The notes beneath the pieces were generated by a model. It had not been told where the DNA came from. It was given only the letters and a program-made list of their open reading frames with translations, and searched no databases. Position numbers and translations under genes: made by a program. A stretch of 64,000 bases of DNA from Aquisalimonas sp. 2447 (GTDB taxonomy: Bacteria > Pseudomonadota > Gammaproteobacteria > Nitrococcales > Aquisalimonadaceae): contig NZ_CP050695.1 of the NCBI RefSeq assembly GCF_012044895.1, positions 1 to 64,000 on the forward strand, in the 5' to 3' direction. Shown in pieces: positions 1-11,440 of the stretch; positions within the stretch are counted from its first letter, which is position 1; every line of letters begins with the position of its first letter.

Positions 1-1347
1 GTGGCCGACTCGGTGTGGCACTATTGTCTCTCGCGGCTCGAAGGCGAGGTACCGGAGCAGCAGCTCAATACCTGGATTCGGCCATTGCAGGCCGTGGAGG
101 ACGGACGACGGTTACGGCTGCTGGCACCGAACCGATTCGTCATGGATTGGGTCCGTGATCATTTCCTCGAACGCATTCGCAGGCTGCTGGCAGAGCGGAC
201 CGGATCAACCGATACCTGGGACGTGGTACTGGAAATCGGAAGTCAGGCAGCTGCAACGCCAGCCGGAACATCGAGCGCCCGCACACGGGGGCCGAGCCCG
301 AGCAATAGCGGAGCGCGCACGCCGGCAACCAGCAACATCAACCCCAAGTTCACCTTCGACACCTTTGTGGAAGGCAAATCCAACCAGCTGGCGCGGGCCG
401 CTTGTACCCAGGTCGCCGGGAATCCGGGCGAGGCCTACAATCCGCTGTTTCTTTACGGCGGCGTCGGCCTGGGCAAGACCCACCTCATGCATGCCGTCGG
501 TAATCTGATCCTCCGGGACCGGCCGGGTGCGAAGGTCCTGTACCTGCACTCGGAGCGGTTCGTGGGCGACATGGTCAAGGCGCTGCAACACAACGCCATC
601 AACGAATTCAAGCGCCATTACCGAGGCGCGGATGCATTGCTGATTGACGACATCCAGTTCTTCGCCGGAAAAGAGCGTTCCCAGGAGGAATTCTTCCACA
701 CTTTCAATGCGTTGCTTGAAGGTCAGCAGCAGGTTGTCCTCACCTGTGACCGTTACCCCAAGGAGGTGGAGGGCCTCGAGGAGCGCCTGAAGTCCCGCTT
801 CGGCTGGGGGCTCACCGTGGCCATCGAACCACCGGAACTGGAAACCCGCGTTGCCATCCTCATGAGCAAGGCCAGTCAGGGAGGCGTGGAGTTGCCGAAC
901 GAAGTCGCGTTCTTCATCGCCAAACGCATCTGGTCCAACATTCGTGAACTCGAAGGCGCTCTGCGGCGCGTGGTGGCGAACGCGCAATTCACCGGTCAAC
1001 CCATTACCGTGGACTTCACCAAGGAAGCACTGCGGGATCTTCTGGCATTGCAGGATAAACTGGTCACCATCGAGAACATCCAGAAGACGGTGGCAGAGTA
1101 TTTCAAGATCCGGGTGGCGGACCTGTTATCCAAACGCCGCAGTCGGTCCATTACCCGGCCGCGGCAAATCGGCATGTCCCTGGCCAAGGAGCTCACCAGC
1201 CACAGCCTGCCGGAGATCGGGGACGCCTTCGGCGGCAGGGACCACACCACGGTGTTGCATGCCTGTCGCAAGGTCCAGGAACTCAGGGACGCGGATACAC
1301 GCATTGATGAGGACTACAACAACCTGTTGAGAACCCTGACCACATGA
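1..1347 (+). CDS. dnaA: Chromosomal replication initiator protein DnaA
   Basis: ATP-dependent initiator that binds DnaA boxes, melts the origin and loads DnaB. The 448-residue protein has the full family architecture: an N-terminal interaction domain (about 1-75), a Ser/Pro/Ala-rich linker (about 80-110), an AAA+ domain with Walker A GGVGLGKT at 153-160 and Walker B LLIDD near 213-217, and a C-terminal DNA-binding domain with the signature DHTTVLHA at 414-421. The start is GTG at base 1, so its promoter and ribosome site lie outside the window; the sequence appears to have been opened at this codon. It heads the conserved dnaA-dnaN-recF-gyrB block. A perfect DnaA box lies immediately after the stop codon, which suggests autoregulation or a role as an origin element. 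Confidence 0.98.
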   Translation: MADSVWHYCLSRLEGEVPEQQLNTWIRPLQAVEDGRRLRLLAPNRFVMDWVRDHFLERIRRLLAERTGSTDTWDVVLEIGSQAAATPAGTSSARTRGPSPSNSGARTPATSNINPKFTFDTFVEGKSNQLARAACTQVAGNPGEAYNPLFLYGGVGLGKTHLMHAVGNLILRDRPGAKVLYLHSERFVGDMVKALQHNAINEFKRHYRGADALLIDDIQFFAGKERSQEEFFHTFNALLEGQQQVVLTCDRYPKEVEGLEERLKSRFGWGLTVAIEPPELETRVAILMSKASQGGVELPNEVAFFIAKRIWSNIRELEGALRRVVANAQFTGQPITVDFTKEALRDLLALQDKLVTIENIQKTVAEYFKIRVADLLSKRRSRSITRPRQIGMSLAKELTSHSLPEIGDAFGGRDHTTVLHACRKVQELRDADTRIDEDYNNLLRTLTT

Positions 1348-1402
1348 TGTGGATAAGTCGTGGATGGCAAAGACGGGCACTGCGGGGTGAAATCTATCCA
1401 CA
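1348..1402. promoter_or_regulatory. DnaA-box-like sites between dnaA and dnaN
   Basis: TGTGGATAA at 1348-1356 is a perfect reverse-complement DnaA box (TTATCCACA). CTATCCACA at 1394-1402 matches the box with one mismatch in the opposite orientation. The 235-bp dnaA-dnaN spacer also has an AT-rich stretch at about 1515-1566, unusual in this GC-rich window. Two boxes plus an AT-rich segment could be part of the replication origin or an autoregulatory site. The other usual origin position, upstream of dnaA, is not visible here. Confidence 0.6.
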
Positions 1403-1492
1403 GGTTATGACCAGGGAGTACCCGGTCAGCCTCACCGGATGTACCCCGGGGAAGTCCATCCCAAGCGGTTCTCACTGCAGACAAAACGCGAC

Positions 1493-1521
1493 TTGTCCCA
1501 TGGAGACCGCTGCCCTAGTAA
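1493..1521 (+). promoter_or_regulatory. Possible sigma-70 promoter for dnaN
   Basis: TTGTCC (1493-1498) and TAGTAA (1516-1521) are separated by 17 bp and lie about 60 bp before the dnaN start, in the AT-rich part of the spacer. The match is weak and is a guess from spacing and composition. Confidence 0.3.
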
Positions 1522-1582
1522 CAACAACAGGTTTTCTTCAAGATTCCCTAATTAGTAATTCATTGACCAGGTGGACGGTGTC

Positions 1583-2683
1583 ATGAAGATCAAACTCCAA
1601 CGTGAAGAGCTCCTCCGGCCGCTACAGTCCGTGATCGGCGTGGTTGAACGCAGGCAGACGTTGCCGGTCCTGGGTAACGTGCTGTTGGTCGCTGGCGACG
1701 ACGGCATCTCGCTGACTGCGACGGATCTGGAAGTGGAACTCGTGGCAGCGGCCACGCAGGGTGTCCTGGAACCGGGGCAGGTCACGCTGCCGGCACGAAA
1801 GTTCATGGATATCGTCCGCAACCTCCCGGAGGGTGCGGAGGTCACCTTGGCGCTGGATGGTGACCGTGCCGTAGTGACCGCAGAGCGGAGCCGGTTCACG
1901 TTGTCGACCTTGCCGGCCAGCGAGTTCCCGACGGTCGAGGACATCGGGGAAACCCATCCACTGGTGTTGCCTCAGCATGACCTCCGGGAGCTCATCGACA
2001 AGACCCACTTCGCCATGGCCCTGCAGGACGTGCGCTATTATCTGAACGGTCTGCTACTGGAACTCGAACCGGGGCGGCTGCGCGCGGTGGCCACGGACGG
2101 GCACCGTCTGGCGCTGGGCGAAATCGACGGCGATGTCAGTACCGAACGACAGCAGCAGGTTATCGTGCCGCGTAAAGGGGTGCAGGAATTGTTGCGGCTT
2201 CTGGATGACACGGATGAGCAGGTACGGGTGGAGCTGGGTGGCAACCACATCCGCGTGACGCTCCCCCACTTGCGCTTTACGTCGAAGCTCATCGACGGAC
2301 GTTTCCCGGACTACCAACGGGTCATTCCCGCGGTGGACGATCGGGTGCTGGAGACATCCCGGGAGACGTTGCGGCAGGCGCTGGTACGGGCGTCGATTCT
2401 CTCCAATGAAAAGTACCGGGGAGTCCGCTTCGTCCTGGCATCGGAGGAGCTGCGCATTCAGTCCAATAATCCGGAGCAGGAACAGGCTGACGAGGAGCTC
2501 GCGGTGCAGTATCAGGCGGAAGGCATGGAGGTGGGTTTCAATGCCAGTTACCTGCTGGACGCCCTGAACGCGATTGACGGCGCGAACGTGCGGATGGGGC
2601 TGGTGGATTCCAGCTCCAGCACCATCCTCGAGGATCCCGAAAACGGGCGCTTCCGGTACGTCGTCATGCCGATGCGGCTGTAA
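1583..2683 (+). CDS. dnaN: DNA polymerase III beta subunit (sliding clamp)
   Basis: Ring-shaped processivity clamp of DNA polymerase III. Initiation at ATG 1583 gives 366 residues beginning MKIKLQREELLRPLQ, the same length and N-terminal pattern as the E. coli clamp. An in-frame GTG at 1571 would add four residues with no family counterpart, so I reject it. Three repeated clamp domains are expected across the length, with the conserved stretch RQTLPVLGNVLL at about 23-34 and the C-terminal YVVMPMRL that forms part of the peptide-binding surface. It is second gene of the replication block, 73 bp ahead of recF. Confidence 0.97.
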   Translation: MKIKLQREELLRPLQSVIGVVERRQTLPVLGNVLLVAGDDGISLTATDLEVELVAAATQGVLEPGQVTLPARKFMDIVRNLPEGAEVTLALDGDRAVVTAERSRFTLSTLPASEFPTVEDIGETHPLVLPQHDLRELIDKTHFAMALQDVRYYLNGLLLELEPGRLRAVATDGHRLALGEIDGDVSTERQQQVIVPRKGVQELLRLLDDTDEQVRVELGGNHIRVTLPHLRFTSKLIDGRFPDYQRVIPAVDDRVLETSRETLRQALVRASILSNEKYRGVRFVLASEELRIQSNNPEQEQADEELAVQYQAEGMEVGFNASYLLDALNAIDGANVRMGLVDSSSSTILEDPENGRFRYVVMPMRL

Positions 2684-2756
2684 TGCAGGGTGTATCAGGG
2701 CCCTTGATGGGGCTCCGGATGGGATTCGTTGACGGGGATAAAGGGAGCGGCCGCCA

Positions 2757-3824
2757 GTGGCGGTACATAAGCTGAGCCTGTCTGGAATCCGCAATCTCGT
2801 CGATGGGCGGGTGGGATTTCACCCGCACTGCAACGTGATCACTGGTGCGAATGCGGCGGGCAAGACCAGCGTGCTCGAGGCGATCCATATCCTGGCGCGG
2901 GCTCGGAGCTTCCGTGCGGGTCGGCTTGACCGGGTCCGTCGGGATGGCAAGGCTCCCTTGATCCTCCAGGGCGAAGTTGATGACGGGTGGCAGGTGCATC
3001 GGGTCGGGGTGGGCCGGGATGATAGCGGGACCCGGGTTCGCGTGGATGGCGAGGATGCCCGGGGGCTGTCGCAGCTGGCGCGACTGTTGCCGGTGCAGAT
3101 CGTCAATACGGAGAGCCAGCGGCTGCTACAGGACGGTCCGGAAACGCGGCGGAGTTACCTCAACTGGACCGTGTTTCACGTGGAACACGATTTCCATGGC
3201 GCCTGGCGGCGTTTCGATCGCGCGCTGCGACAGCGGAATGCTGCCTTGCGCGAAGGACAGTGGCGGCTCGCTTACTCGCTTGAGCCGGAGCTGGTGAGCG
3301 CTGGCGAAGTCGTGGACGGACTACGACGGCGGGTTCTGGCGGCGCTGGAACCCCGGGTCCAGGAACGGGCGGCGCAGTGGCTGGGACCGATAAAGATCGA
3401 GCTGCACTACCGCCAGGGCTGGGCCAAGAATCGGGGGCTTGGGGAGGCCCTGGAGGCGCAGCACGCCTCCGAAGCCGCCGTGGGTTTCACCATGGTTGGT
3501 CCCCAGCGTGCAGAACTGCAGATTCTGGCCGAAGGCATGGAAGCGCGCGAGCGGCTTTCCCGTGGGCAGCAGAAAGTGCTGGTGATTGCGCTGCTGCTTG
3601 CCCAGGCGGAGGTTGTTGCAGCCGTTGGCGGGCCGCGCCCGGTGCTGCTGGTGGATGATCTTCCCGCGGAACTCGATAACGAACACCGGGATGACGTGGT
3701 GGCGTCACTGCTGGCGAGCTCCAGTCAGTGCTTCTTCACTGCCATCGCTGCGGCTGCACTTCCCGTGGACCAGGGGACACAGTTCCACGTGGAACAAGGC
3801 GTTATTACGGAAATGGTATACTGA
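2757..3824 (+). CDS. recF: DNA replication and repair protein RecF
   Basis: SMC-like ATPase that works with RecO and RecR to load RecA at gapped DNA. The 355-residue product has Walker A GANAAGKTS at about 30-38, the signature LSRGQQKVL near 263-271 and Walker B VLLVDDLPAELD near 297-308. The start is GTG 2757 preceded by GGGAG. Two parS-like palindromes (3172-3187 and 3781-3796) lie inside the gene in the same reading frame, and both encode Phe-His-Val-Glu. The gene thus carries both protein and centromere information. The end of the gene also holds the extended -10 promoter proposed for gyrB. Confidence 0.96.
   Translation: MAVHKLSLSGIRNLVDGRVGFHPHCNVITGANAAGKTSVLEAIHILARARSFRAGRLDRVRRDGKAPLILQGEVDDGWQVHRVGVGRDDSGTRVRVDGEDARGLSQLARLLPVQIVNTESQRLLQDGPETRRSYLNWTVFHVEHDFHGAWRRFDRALRQRNAALREGQWRLAYSLEPELVSAGEVVDGLRRRVLAALEPRVQERAAQWLGPIKIELHYRQGWAKNRGLGEALEAQHASEAAVGFTMVGPQRAELQILAEGMEARERLSRGQQKVLVIALLLAQAEVVAAVGGPRPVLLVDDLPAELDNEHRDDVVASLLASSSQCFFTAIAAAALPVDQGTQFHVEQGVITEMVY
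3172..3187. promoter_or_regulatory. parS site 1 (ParB-binding palindrome) inside recF
   Basis: TGTTTCACGTGGAACA is 16 bp and has one asymmetric pair relative to the perfect palindrome TGTTCCACGTGGAACA, the chromosomal parS type of many gammaproteobacteria. It lies about 3.2 kb from the dnaA start, where origin-proximal parS sites are usually found. It encodes FHVE in the RecF frame, a motif that also fits RecF itself. Confidence 0.85.
3781..3796. promoter_or_regulatory. parS-like site 2 at the 3' end of recF
   Basis: AGTTCCACGTGGAACA matches the parS palindrome at 15 of 16 bases; only the first base differs. It is inside the last codons of recF and abuts the -35 region of the likely gyrB promoter, so ParB binding here could affect gyrB transcription (inference). 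Confidence 0.8.
3814..3822 (+). promoter_or_regulatory. Extended -10 promoter, likely for gyrB
   Basis: TGGTATACT is an extended -10 element (TG-N-TATACT) at the end of recF. No good -35 is visible, as is common for extended -10 promoters. Transcription would begin near 3829, leaving a leader of about 170 nt before gyrB. A hairpin with 8-bp arms (3824-3831 and 3839-3846) lies right at the predicted 5' end, and also directly after the recF stop, where it could help end recF transcripts. Confidence 0.5.
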
Positions 3825-3940
3825 CGGACTTTGGCCCCAAGTCCGTATGCTGTTGCCCCGCTGTCCCTGGACGCGTCGGGGGTGCCGTTATCGCAGAACA
3901 CGGGCCCGGGGTTCGGGCACTGCACGACGTTGCCGAGTAG

Positions 3941-6418
<2,478 letters not shown>

Positions 6419-6430
6419 TGCGCTCTCCGT

Positions 6431-6454
6431 CCGGACCCCGAATTCGGGGTCCGG
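6431..6454. terminator. Palindrome downstream of gyrB, possible terminator
   Basis: A perfect 24-bp inverted repeat centred on GAATTC begins 12 bases after the gyrB stop. It would form a GC-rich hairpin in RNA and lies between gyrB (+) and the convergent acyltransferase gene (-). There is no T-tract, so termination is plausible but not shown by the sequence. Confidence 0.4.
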
Positions 6455-6467
6455 AACGCGAACACTT

Positions 6468-6497
6468 CCGGAGGTGTTCCACGTGGAACACCTCCGG
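6468..6497. promoter_or_regulatory. parS site 3 within a 30-bp perfect palindrome
   Basis: TGTTCCACGTGGAACA at 6475-6490 is a perfect parS palindrome. The symmetry continues on both sides to a total of 30 bp, so the two 15-base arms are exact complements. It lies in the 83-bp spacer between gyrB and the convergent acyltransferase gene. Besides binding ParB, the extended dyad could act as an RNA hairpin at the 3' end of both genes. Confidence 0.9.
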
Positions 6498-6501
6498 GAC
6501 G

Positions 6502-7311
6502 TCAGTCCCTCCCCTGCCCCGGCCCGTCCGTCACCGGGGTTTCGTACACCTGGCTGATCTCCCGTGTATTGCCCTCGATCCACTGCCGGATCCGCTCCAG
6601 AAACTCCTCCGGAGTCGGCTCCTCGGACACCATGGGCTTGCCAATCCGCACCCGCACAACGCCCGGGTACTTCAGGAACGAGTTTCTGGGCCAGAATTCA
6701 CCCGCGTTATGCGCCACTGGTACCACCGGCGTTCCGGTTTCCCACGCCAGGACGGCCCCGCCACGGCGATAATTGCCGCTACGGCCGGCGGGTATGCGCG
6801 TCCCTTCCGGGAAAACGATGACCCAGCGTCCTTGGGCTAGCCGCTCACGGCCCTGCTCAAGCATCTGCTGCATTGCTTCCTTGCGTGCACCTCGATCAAT
6901 GCCAATGGGCGACAGCATGCCCAGGGCCCAGCCGATCATGGGCAGCTTCAGCAGCTCACGCTTGAGCACCCAGGTTTGTGGGTTGAACCAGTTCTGCAGG
7001 GCCAGGGTTTCCCACGCTGACTGGTGCTTGCACATCACGACGCAGGGGGTATCGGGAATGTTGTCGGCGCCTTCCACCTCGTAACGGATGCCACAGACCA
7101 TCCGCGTCCACCACTGGAGGCTGTAGCTCCAGCTGACGAAGAACCAGTAACGCCGTTGATAAGGCAGTAGCGCGGCAATGCCCAGGCCGACAGTGCCGTA
7201 GGGCAGCGTGATCGCCAGCGCCCCTAGCGCCCAGATTACCGAACGCGGCAGCGCCCGCAGTTTCTCCCCAGCGGATCGCTGCAGCAGCGGAGGTTTGCGC
7301 TTGATCTCCAC
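6502..7311 (-). CDS. 1-acylglycerol-3-phosphate O-acyltransferase family protein (PlsC-like)
   Basis: Membrane-associated acyltransferase that probably acylates lysophosphatidate or another lysophospholipid. A hydrophobic segment at about 25-50 would anchor it to the inner membrane. The acyltransferase motifs are KHQSAWET (block I), GIDRGAR (block II) and VIFPEGTRIP (block III). Block I reads H-x4-E rather than the usual H-x4-D, a variant I associate with a proteobacterial subfamily. The start is ambiguous: GTG 7311 and TTG 7314 are adjacent, both served by GAGGAG; I chose GTG (269 aa). It is last in the run glyQ-glyS-gmhB-plsC, as in other gammaproteobacteria where gmhB sits beside an acyltransferase. 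Confidence 0.85.
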   Translation of the reverse strand: MEIKRKPPLLQRSAGEKLRALPRSVIWALGALAITLPYGTVGLGIAALLPYQRRYWFFVSWSYSLQWWTRMVCGIRYEVEGADNIPDTPCVVMCKHQSAWETLALQNWFNPQTWVLKRELLKLPMIGWALGMLSPIGIDRGARKEAMQQMLEQGRERLAQGRWVIVFPEGTRIPAGRSGNYRRGGAVLAWETGTPVVPVAHNAGEFWPRNSFLKYPGVVRVRIGKPMVSEEPTPEEFLERIRQWIEGNTREISQVYETPVTDGPGQGRD

Positions 7312-7356
7312 CAATGGCTCTCCTCTTGTTGGTCTTTGTGGTGTTGCTGTCCCCGC

Positions 7357-7926
7357 CTACCGCCCGTCTTTGCTCTCCGGGGCGTGGGCTCCCAGCAGCA
7401 GCGCGTCCGCGGCGGCGGCCAGGTCGGTATAGACGGCCACAGCACCGTGGGCTGTCTGCGCGGCGGTGGCTTCGCCGTTCCCTGTACGCACCAGCAGGGG
7501 CAGCGCCCCCACCGCGGCTGCGGCATCCAGGTCCCTTTGACTGTCCCCGATCACGGGAAGGTTCTGCAAGTCGAGGTCGAACGTCTCCGCCGCACGGCGC
7601 AGCAGCCCAGGACGGGGCTTGCGGCAGTCGCAGCCGTCCTCCGGTCGGTGCGGACAATGGAAAATGGCGTCAACCTGCCCGCCGCACTCGGCGACTTGAC
7701 TGCACAAGACGTCGTGGATGTCCGTCAGCATGGCTTCGGAGAGCAGGCCACGCCCAACGCCGGATTGATTGGTGCAGACAATCACCCGCCAGCCCGCGCT
7801 GCTCAGACGGGCCATGGCCTCGATGCTCCCGGGTAACGGCTGCCACTCTGCCACGGACTTGATGTACGCGTCGGAATCGGCGTTGATGACGCCGTCCCGG
7901 TCCAGGATGACCGCTGGCCCGCTCAT
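7357..7926 (-). CDS. gmhB: D-glycero-beta-D-manno-heptose 1,7-bisphosphate 7-phosphatase
   Basis: HAD-family phosphatase that removes the C7 phosphate in ADP-heptose synthesis for the lipopolysaccharide inner core. The 189 residues carry the nucleophile motif LDRDGVIN (about 8-15), the second motif VCTNQSGVGRG (about 50-60), a Cys/His zinc-binding loop CPHRPEDGCDCRKP (about 91-104) typical of GmhB, and the acidic motif VIGDSQRDLDAA. It overlaps the end of glyS by 4 bp (ATGA), implying translational coupling with the glycyl-tRNA synthetase genes, a common gammaproteobacterial arrangement. Confidence 0.94.
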   Translation of the reverse strand: MSGPAVILDRDGVINADSDAYIKSVAEWQPLPGSIEAMARLSSAGWRVIVCTNQSGVGRGLLSEAMLTDIHDVLCSQVAECGGQVDAIFHCPHRPEDGCDCRKPRPGLLRRAAETFDLDLQNLPVIGDSQRDLDAAAAVGALPLLVRTGNGEATAAQTAHGAVAVYTDLAAAADALLLGAHAPESKDGR

Positions 7927-10007
7927 GCACCGCCGGCGGGCAGCCGGGAGATATCCGCAACCCGGGTGAACAGACCGGCCAGCCGTTGCAGCAATGCCAG
8001 ACGGTTTGCCCGCACGGCGGCATCCTCGGCCATCACCATGACGCCGTCGAAGAACCGGTCCACCACCTCCCGCAGGGTGGCCAGCCGTTCCAGGGCTTCC
8101 CCGTAGTGGCCTTGCCCGGCCAGGTCGTCGATTTCCGCCACCAGGGGTGCCATGGCGTCGGCCAGGGCACGCTCCTCAGCCATGGCAAACAGGGCCGGGT
8201 CCGGCTCCCCGGGGATGGGCTCGTCGCTTTTGCGCAGAATGTTGCGCACCCGCTTGTTCGCCGCCGCAAGACTTTCCGCCGCGTCGAGCTCCAGGAAGCG
8301 GGCGCAGGCCTGGAGCCGGTGGTGGATGTCCAGGGGATCATCCAGGTCGAGGGCGGCGACGGCGTCGAAGACTTCCGCACCAATCCCCTGCTCCTGGTAG
8401 TAGCGTTTCAGGCGATCCAGGCAGAAAGTCAGCACCGCCTCGCCGTCCGCGGCGCTGGCCACGTCCTCGGGCAGTGCTGCCGCAGCCGCGCCGAACAACT
8501 GGCGCAGTGGCAGGGAACGTTCCCGTTCGATCAGCGTCCGCATCAGGCCCAGCGCCGCCCGGCGCAGGGCGAAGGGATCCTTGTCGCCGGTGGGGCCCTG
8601 GCCAATGGCGAAAATGCCCACCAGGGTATCCACCCGGTCGGCGATGGCCAGCACCTGACCCACCGGGCTTTGTGGCGTGTCATCCCCGGCAAAGCGCGGC
8701 TGGTACTGCTCCTCCATGGCGGCGGCAATCTCGGGATCCTCGCCATCGTGCCGCGCGTAGTACCGACCCATGATCCCCTGGAGTTCCGGGAACTCATCCA
8801 CCATTTCCGTGAGCAGATCGCACTTCGCCAGCAGTGCTGCCCGCTCTCCGGCGCGGGCCTCCACGCCGATGCGATCCGCCACGGCGCCGGCCAGGGTTGC
8901 CACCCGCTGCTGTTTGTCGTGGAGCGACCCCAGGCGCTGCTGGAAGACGATGCCCTTCAGCCCCTCGATCCGGTCGGCCAGCGCCTGCCGCCGATCCTGA
9001 TTCCAGAAGAACTCGGCGTCGGCGAGCCGCGGGCGGATAACGCGCTCGTTGCCCCGCACTACCTCATCCGGATCGTAGCTCTCCAGGTTGGCGATCATGA
9101 TGAACCGCGGCAGCAGGGCACCATCGCCACCCCGCACGGGAAAAACCTTCTGATGGCCCTGCATGCTGGAGATCAACGCCTCGGCGGGGACCTTCAGGAA
9201 GCGCTGGTCGAAGCTGCCCACCATGGCCACGGGCCACTCCACCAGCGCAGCGACTTCATCCAGAAGCGCGTCGTCCGCCACCAGTGCACCGCCCAGCGTC
9301 GTGGCCAACCGCCGACCCTCCTCGGCGATGGTGTCACGTCGCCGAGCCAGATCCGCGATGACATAACCCTCGCGCTCCAGGCGCTCCGCGTACTCCGCCC
9401 CATGGGAAAGAGTCAACGGCTGCGGCGCATGGAACCGGTGCCCCCGTGTGGTGCGTCCGCTGGAGGTCCCCAGTATCGGCATCTCCACCACCTCATCGCC
9501 GAACAGCACAATGCTCCAGTGCACCGGGCGCACGAACGCGACATCGCTGCTGCCCCAGCGCATGCGCTTGGGGATCGGCAGGGCATCCAGCGCCGCGTGG
9601 ATGATTGCCGGCAGCAGCGCCGTGGTGCGTTCTCCGGCCTGTTCACCGCGATAGACCAGCCAGGCGCCCTTGTCCGTCTCCATGGTCTCCAGGGCATCAA
9701 GGCCCACACCACAGGAGCGTGCGAACCCCTCGGCGGCCTTGGTGGGTTGGCCCTCAGCGTCGTAGGCTGCCTGGATCGCCGGACCTTTGCGCTCAATGGT
9801 TTGATCGGGCTGGCGATCAGCCAGGGCGTCCACCACCACAGCCAGTCGCCGCGGGGTGGCATACGCTGAGCTGTGCTTGAAGCCAATGCCGGCGCCTTCC
9901 AGCCCAGCGGTCACCCCGCGCTGGAAGGCATCCCGCAGCGTCCGCAGGGCCGCGGGCGGCAGTTCCTCAGTGCCGATCTCGATCAGCAGATCCTTGAACT
10001 CAGCCAT
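7923..10007 (-). CDS. glyS: Glycyl-tRNA synthetase beta subunit
   Basis: Beta chain of the heterotetrameric bacterial glycyl-tRNA synthetase, responsible mainly for tRNA binding. The 694 residues match the family length (E. coli 689). The N-terminus [19 protein letters not shown] is the family hallmark, and [10 protein letters not shown] (about 275-284) and [20 protein letters not shown] (about 475-494) are recognisable conserved stretches. A DALR-like anticodon-binding region fills the C-terminus. The ATG is preceded by GGAGGTG and overlaps glyQ by 8 bp, so the two subunits are translated together. Confidence 0.97.
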   Translation of the reverse strand: MAEFKDLLIEIGTEELPPAALRTLRDAFQRGVTAGLEGAGIGFKHSSAYATPRRLAVVVDALADRQPDQTIERKGPAIQAAYDAEGQPTKAAEGFARSCGVGLDALETMETDKGAWLVYRGEQAGERTTALLPAIIHAALDALPIPKRMRWGSSDVAFVRPVHWSIVLFGDEVVEMPILGTSSGRTTRGHRFHAPQPLTLSHGAEYAERLEREGYVIADLARRRDTIAEEGRRLATTLGGALVADDALLDEVAALVEWPVAMVGSFDQRFLKVPAEALISSMQGHQKVFPVRGGDGALLPRFIMIANLESYDPDEVVRGNERVIRPRLADAEFFWNQDRRQALADRIEGLKGIVFQQRLGSLHDKQQRVATLAGAVADRIGVEARAGERAALLAKCDLLTEMVDEFPELQGIMGRYYARHDGEDPEIAAAMEEQYQPRFAGDDTPQSPVGQVLAIADRVDTLVGIFAIGQGPTGDKDPFALRRAALGLMRTLIERERSLPLRQLFGAAAAALPEDVASAADGEAVLTFCLDRLKRYYQEQGIGAEVFDAVAALDLDDPLDIHHRLQACARFLELDAAESLAAANKRVRNILRKSDEPIPGEPDPALFAMAEERALADAMAPLVAEIDDLAGQGHYGEALERLATLREVVDRFFDGVMVMAEDAAVRANRLALLQRLAGLFTRVADISRLPAGGA

Positions 10008-10938
10008 GGGCCACCTCCGCCGAGGCCGGCTGCAGCGGGAAGCCCAGTTCCTCGCGGCGCTGGTAGTAGAGTTTCGCCACCTCCCGGGCCAGGGTGCGCA
10101 CCCGGAGAATGTAGCGTTGCCGCTCGGTCACCGAGATGGCATGCCGGGCATCCAGGAGATTGAAGGTGTGCGAAGCCTTCAGGCACTGCTCGTACGCCGG
10201 CAGTGGCAATCCCAGTTCCACCAGGCGCAGACTCTCCCGTTCGCACTGCTCGAACCAGCGGAAGTGTGCCTCCACGTCGGCGTGTTCGAAGTTGTAAGCG
10301 GACTGCTCCACCTCGTTCTGGTGATAGACATCGCCGTAGGTGACCACGCCCTGGGGGCCACGGGCCCACACCAGCTCGAAGACGCTCTCGCAGGACTGCA
10401 GATACATGGCGATGCGTTCCAGCCCATAGGTGATCTCCCCCATCACCGGGCGGCAGTCCAGCCCGCCCACCTGCTGGAAGTAGGTGAACTGGCTGATTTC
10501 CATGCCGTTCAGCCACACTTCCCAGCCCAGACCCCAGGCACCCAGAGTGGGAGACTCCCAGTTGTCCTCGACGAAACGGATGTCGTGCACCAGCGGGTCC
10601 AGGCCCAGGTGGCGCAGCGAGCCCAGATACAGTTCCTGGAACTCCGCTGGCGAGGGTTTCATCACCACCTGGAACTGGTAGTAGTGCTGCAGGCGATTGG
10701 GATTCTCGCCGTAACGCCCGTCGGTGGGGCGCCGGGACGGCTGCACATAGGCCGCATTCCAGGGTTCCGGACCGATGGCCCGCAGACAGGTTGCCGGGTG
10801 GAAGGTCCCGGCCCCGACCTCCATGTCCAGCGGCTGCATGACGACGCAGCCCTGGCTGGCCCAGTAGTCCTGCAACGCCTGGATCAGGCCCTGGAACGTG
10901 TCCGTGGCCCGCGCCGGTATCTGCTGGTGTTCAGCCAC
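10000..10938 (-). CDS. glyQ: Glycyl-tRNA synthetase alpha subunit
   Basis: Catalytic class II chain that activates glycine and charges tRNA-Gly with GlyS. The 312 residues include the family signatures [18 protein letters not shown] (about 13-30), [20 protein letters not shown] (about 66-85) and [14 protein letters not shown]. The start is GTG 10938, preceded by AGGGGG at 6-bp spacing. It is the first gene of the glyQ-glyS-gmhB-plsC run. The 630 bases upstream contain no gene but two foldback elements, so its promoter is presumably within the first ~50 bases upstream. Confidence 0.97.
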   Translation of the reverse strand: MAEHQQIPARATDTFQGLIQALQDYWASQGCVVMQPLDMEVGAGTFHPATCLRAIGPEPWNAAYVQPSRRPTDGRYGENPNRLQHYYQFQVVMKPSPAEFQELYLGSLRHLGLDPLVHDIRFVEDNWESPTLGAWGLGWEVWLNGMEISQFTYFQQVGGLDCRPVMGEITYGLERIAMYLQSCESVFELVWARGPQGVVTYGDVYHQNEVEQSAYNFEHADVEAHFRWFEQCERESLRLVELGLPLPAYEQCLKASHTFNLLDARHAISVTERQRYILRVRTLAREVAKLYYQRREELGFPLQPASAEVAHG

Positions 10939-10986
10939 AATGCCCCCTGGTTGCTCGTTTTGCCTGCATGCGCCTTCAACCGGGCG

Positions 10987-11174
10987 CTAGTGTCCTGTAA
11001 CTCAAATTCGTTGCATTTTGAGCGCCTGTGCGGCGCCAGGGCCTGTCCTCTGGGCGGCTGAGCCGGCGTTATCGGTCCTCGCCGTAGTGACGGCTACGCC
11101 TTCGGACCGATGGCCTTGTCTCAGCCGCCCAGAGGACAGGCAAAATACAACGAACTTGGGTTACAGGACACTAG
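10987..11174. mobile_element. MITE-like foldback element 1, CTAG-bounded
   Basis: Both ends are CTAGTGTCCTGTAAC (10987-11001) and its exact complement (11160-11174). The complementarity continues inward with a few mismatches, including CCTGTCCTCTGGGCGGCTGA in one arm paired to the other arm, and an unpaired ~20-base insertion in the left arm. Nearly the whole 188 bp can fold on itself. It has no coding capacity. Length, terminal inverted repeats and CTAG at each end suggest a miniature transposable element; I cannot assign a family. Confidence 0.65.
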
Positions 11175-11440
11175 GGAAACGCTGAACAATTCCCGCGTGC
11201 CTCTGCGCGTCATGGCGGCGCTCTGGCAAGGCGGCGTTCGCAGTGAATGGCCGCAACCCTTTACAAGAACGCCAACGCAGTCCGGAGCGCCCCCATGACG
11301 CGCCCTGCGGCCGATCAGCGCGCCCACAGCCGGCGTTGCGCTGCTTGACTGTACCGGCAGTACAGCGCTGCGCAGCGCGCCTTGTCTGTGGGTGCGCTGA
11401 TCGGCCAGAGGCGCGCGCGAATTGTTCAGCGTTTCCCTAG
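11171..11440. mobile_element. MITE-like element 2 or insertion-sequence remnant, CTAG-bounded
   Basis: Perfect 22-bp terminal inverted repeats (11171-11192 and 11419-11440) begin with CTAGGGAAACGC. An inner palindrome pairs GGCCGATCAGCGC with its complement near 11390-11405. The 270-bp element encodes no transposase. It shares its left CTAG with the right CTAG of element 1, so the order is CTAG-element-CTAG-element-CTAG, as expected if each insertion duplicated a CTAG target (inference). Confidence 0.65.

Noticed and set aside
1571-1582. Upstream GTG start for dnaN.
   Set aside because: It would add four residues not seen in family members; ATG 1583 gives the exact 366-residue family length.
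7986-9869. Long open frame (about 627 codons) antisense to glyS, and similar long antisense frames opposite lpd (59955-61940), gdhB (51518-53176) and lysA/dapF (36819-38465).
   Set aside because: High-GC genes often leave long stop-free frames on the opposite strand. Their translations show no recognisable domain and follow the codon structure of the real gene.
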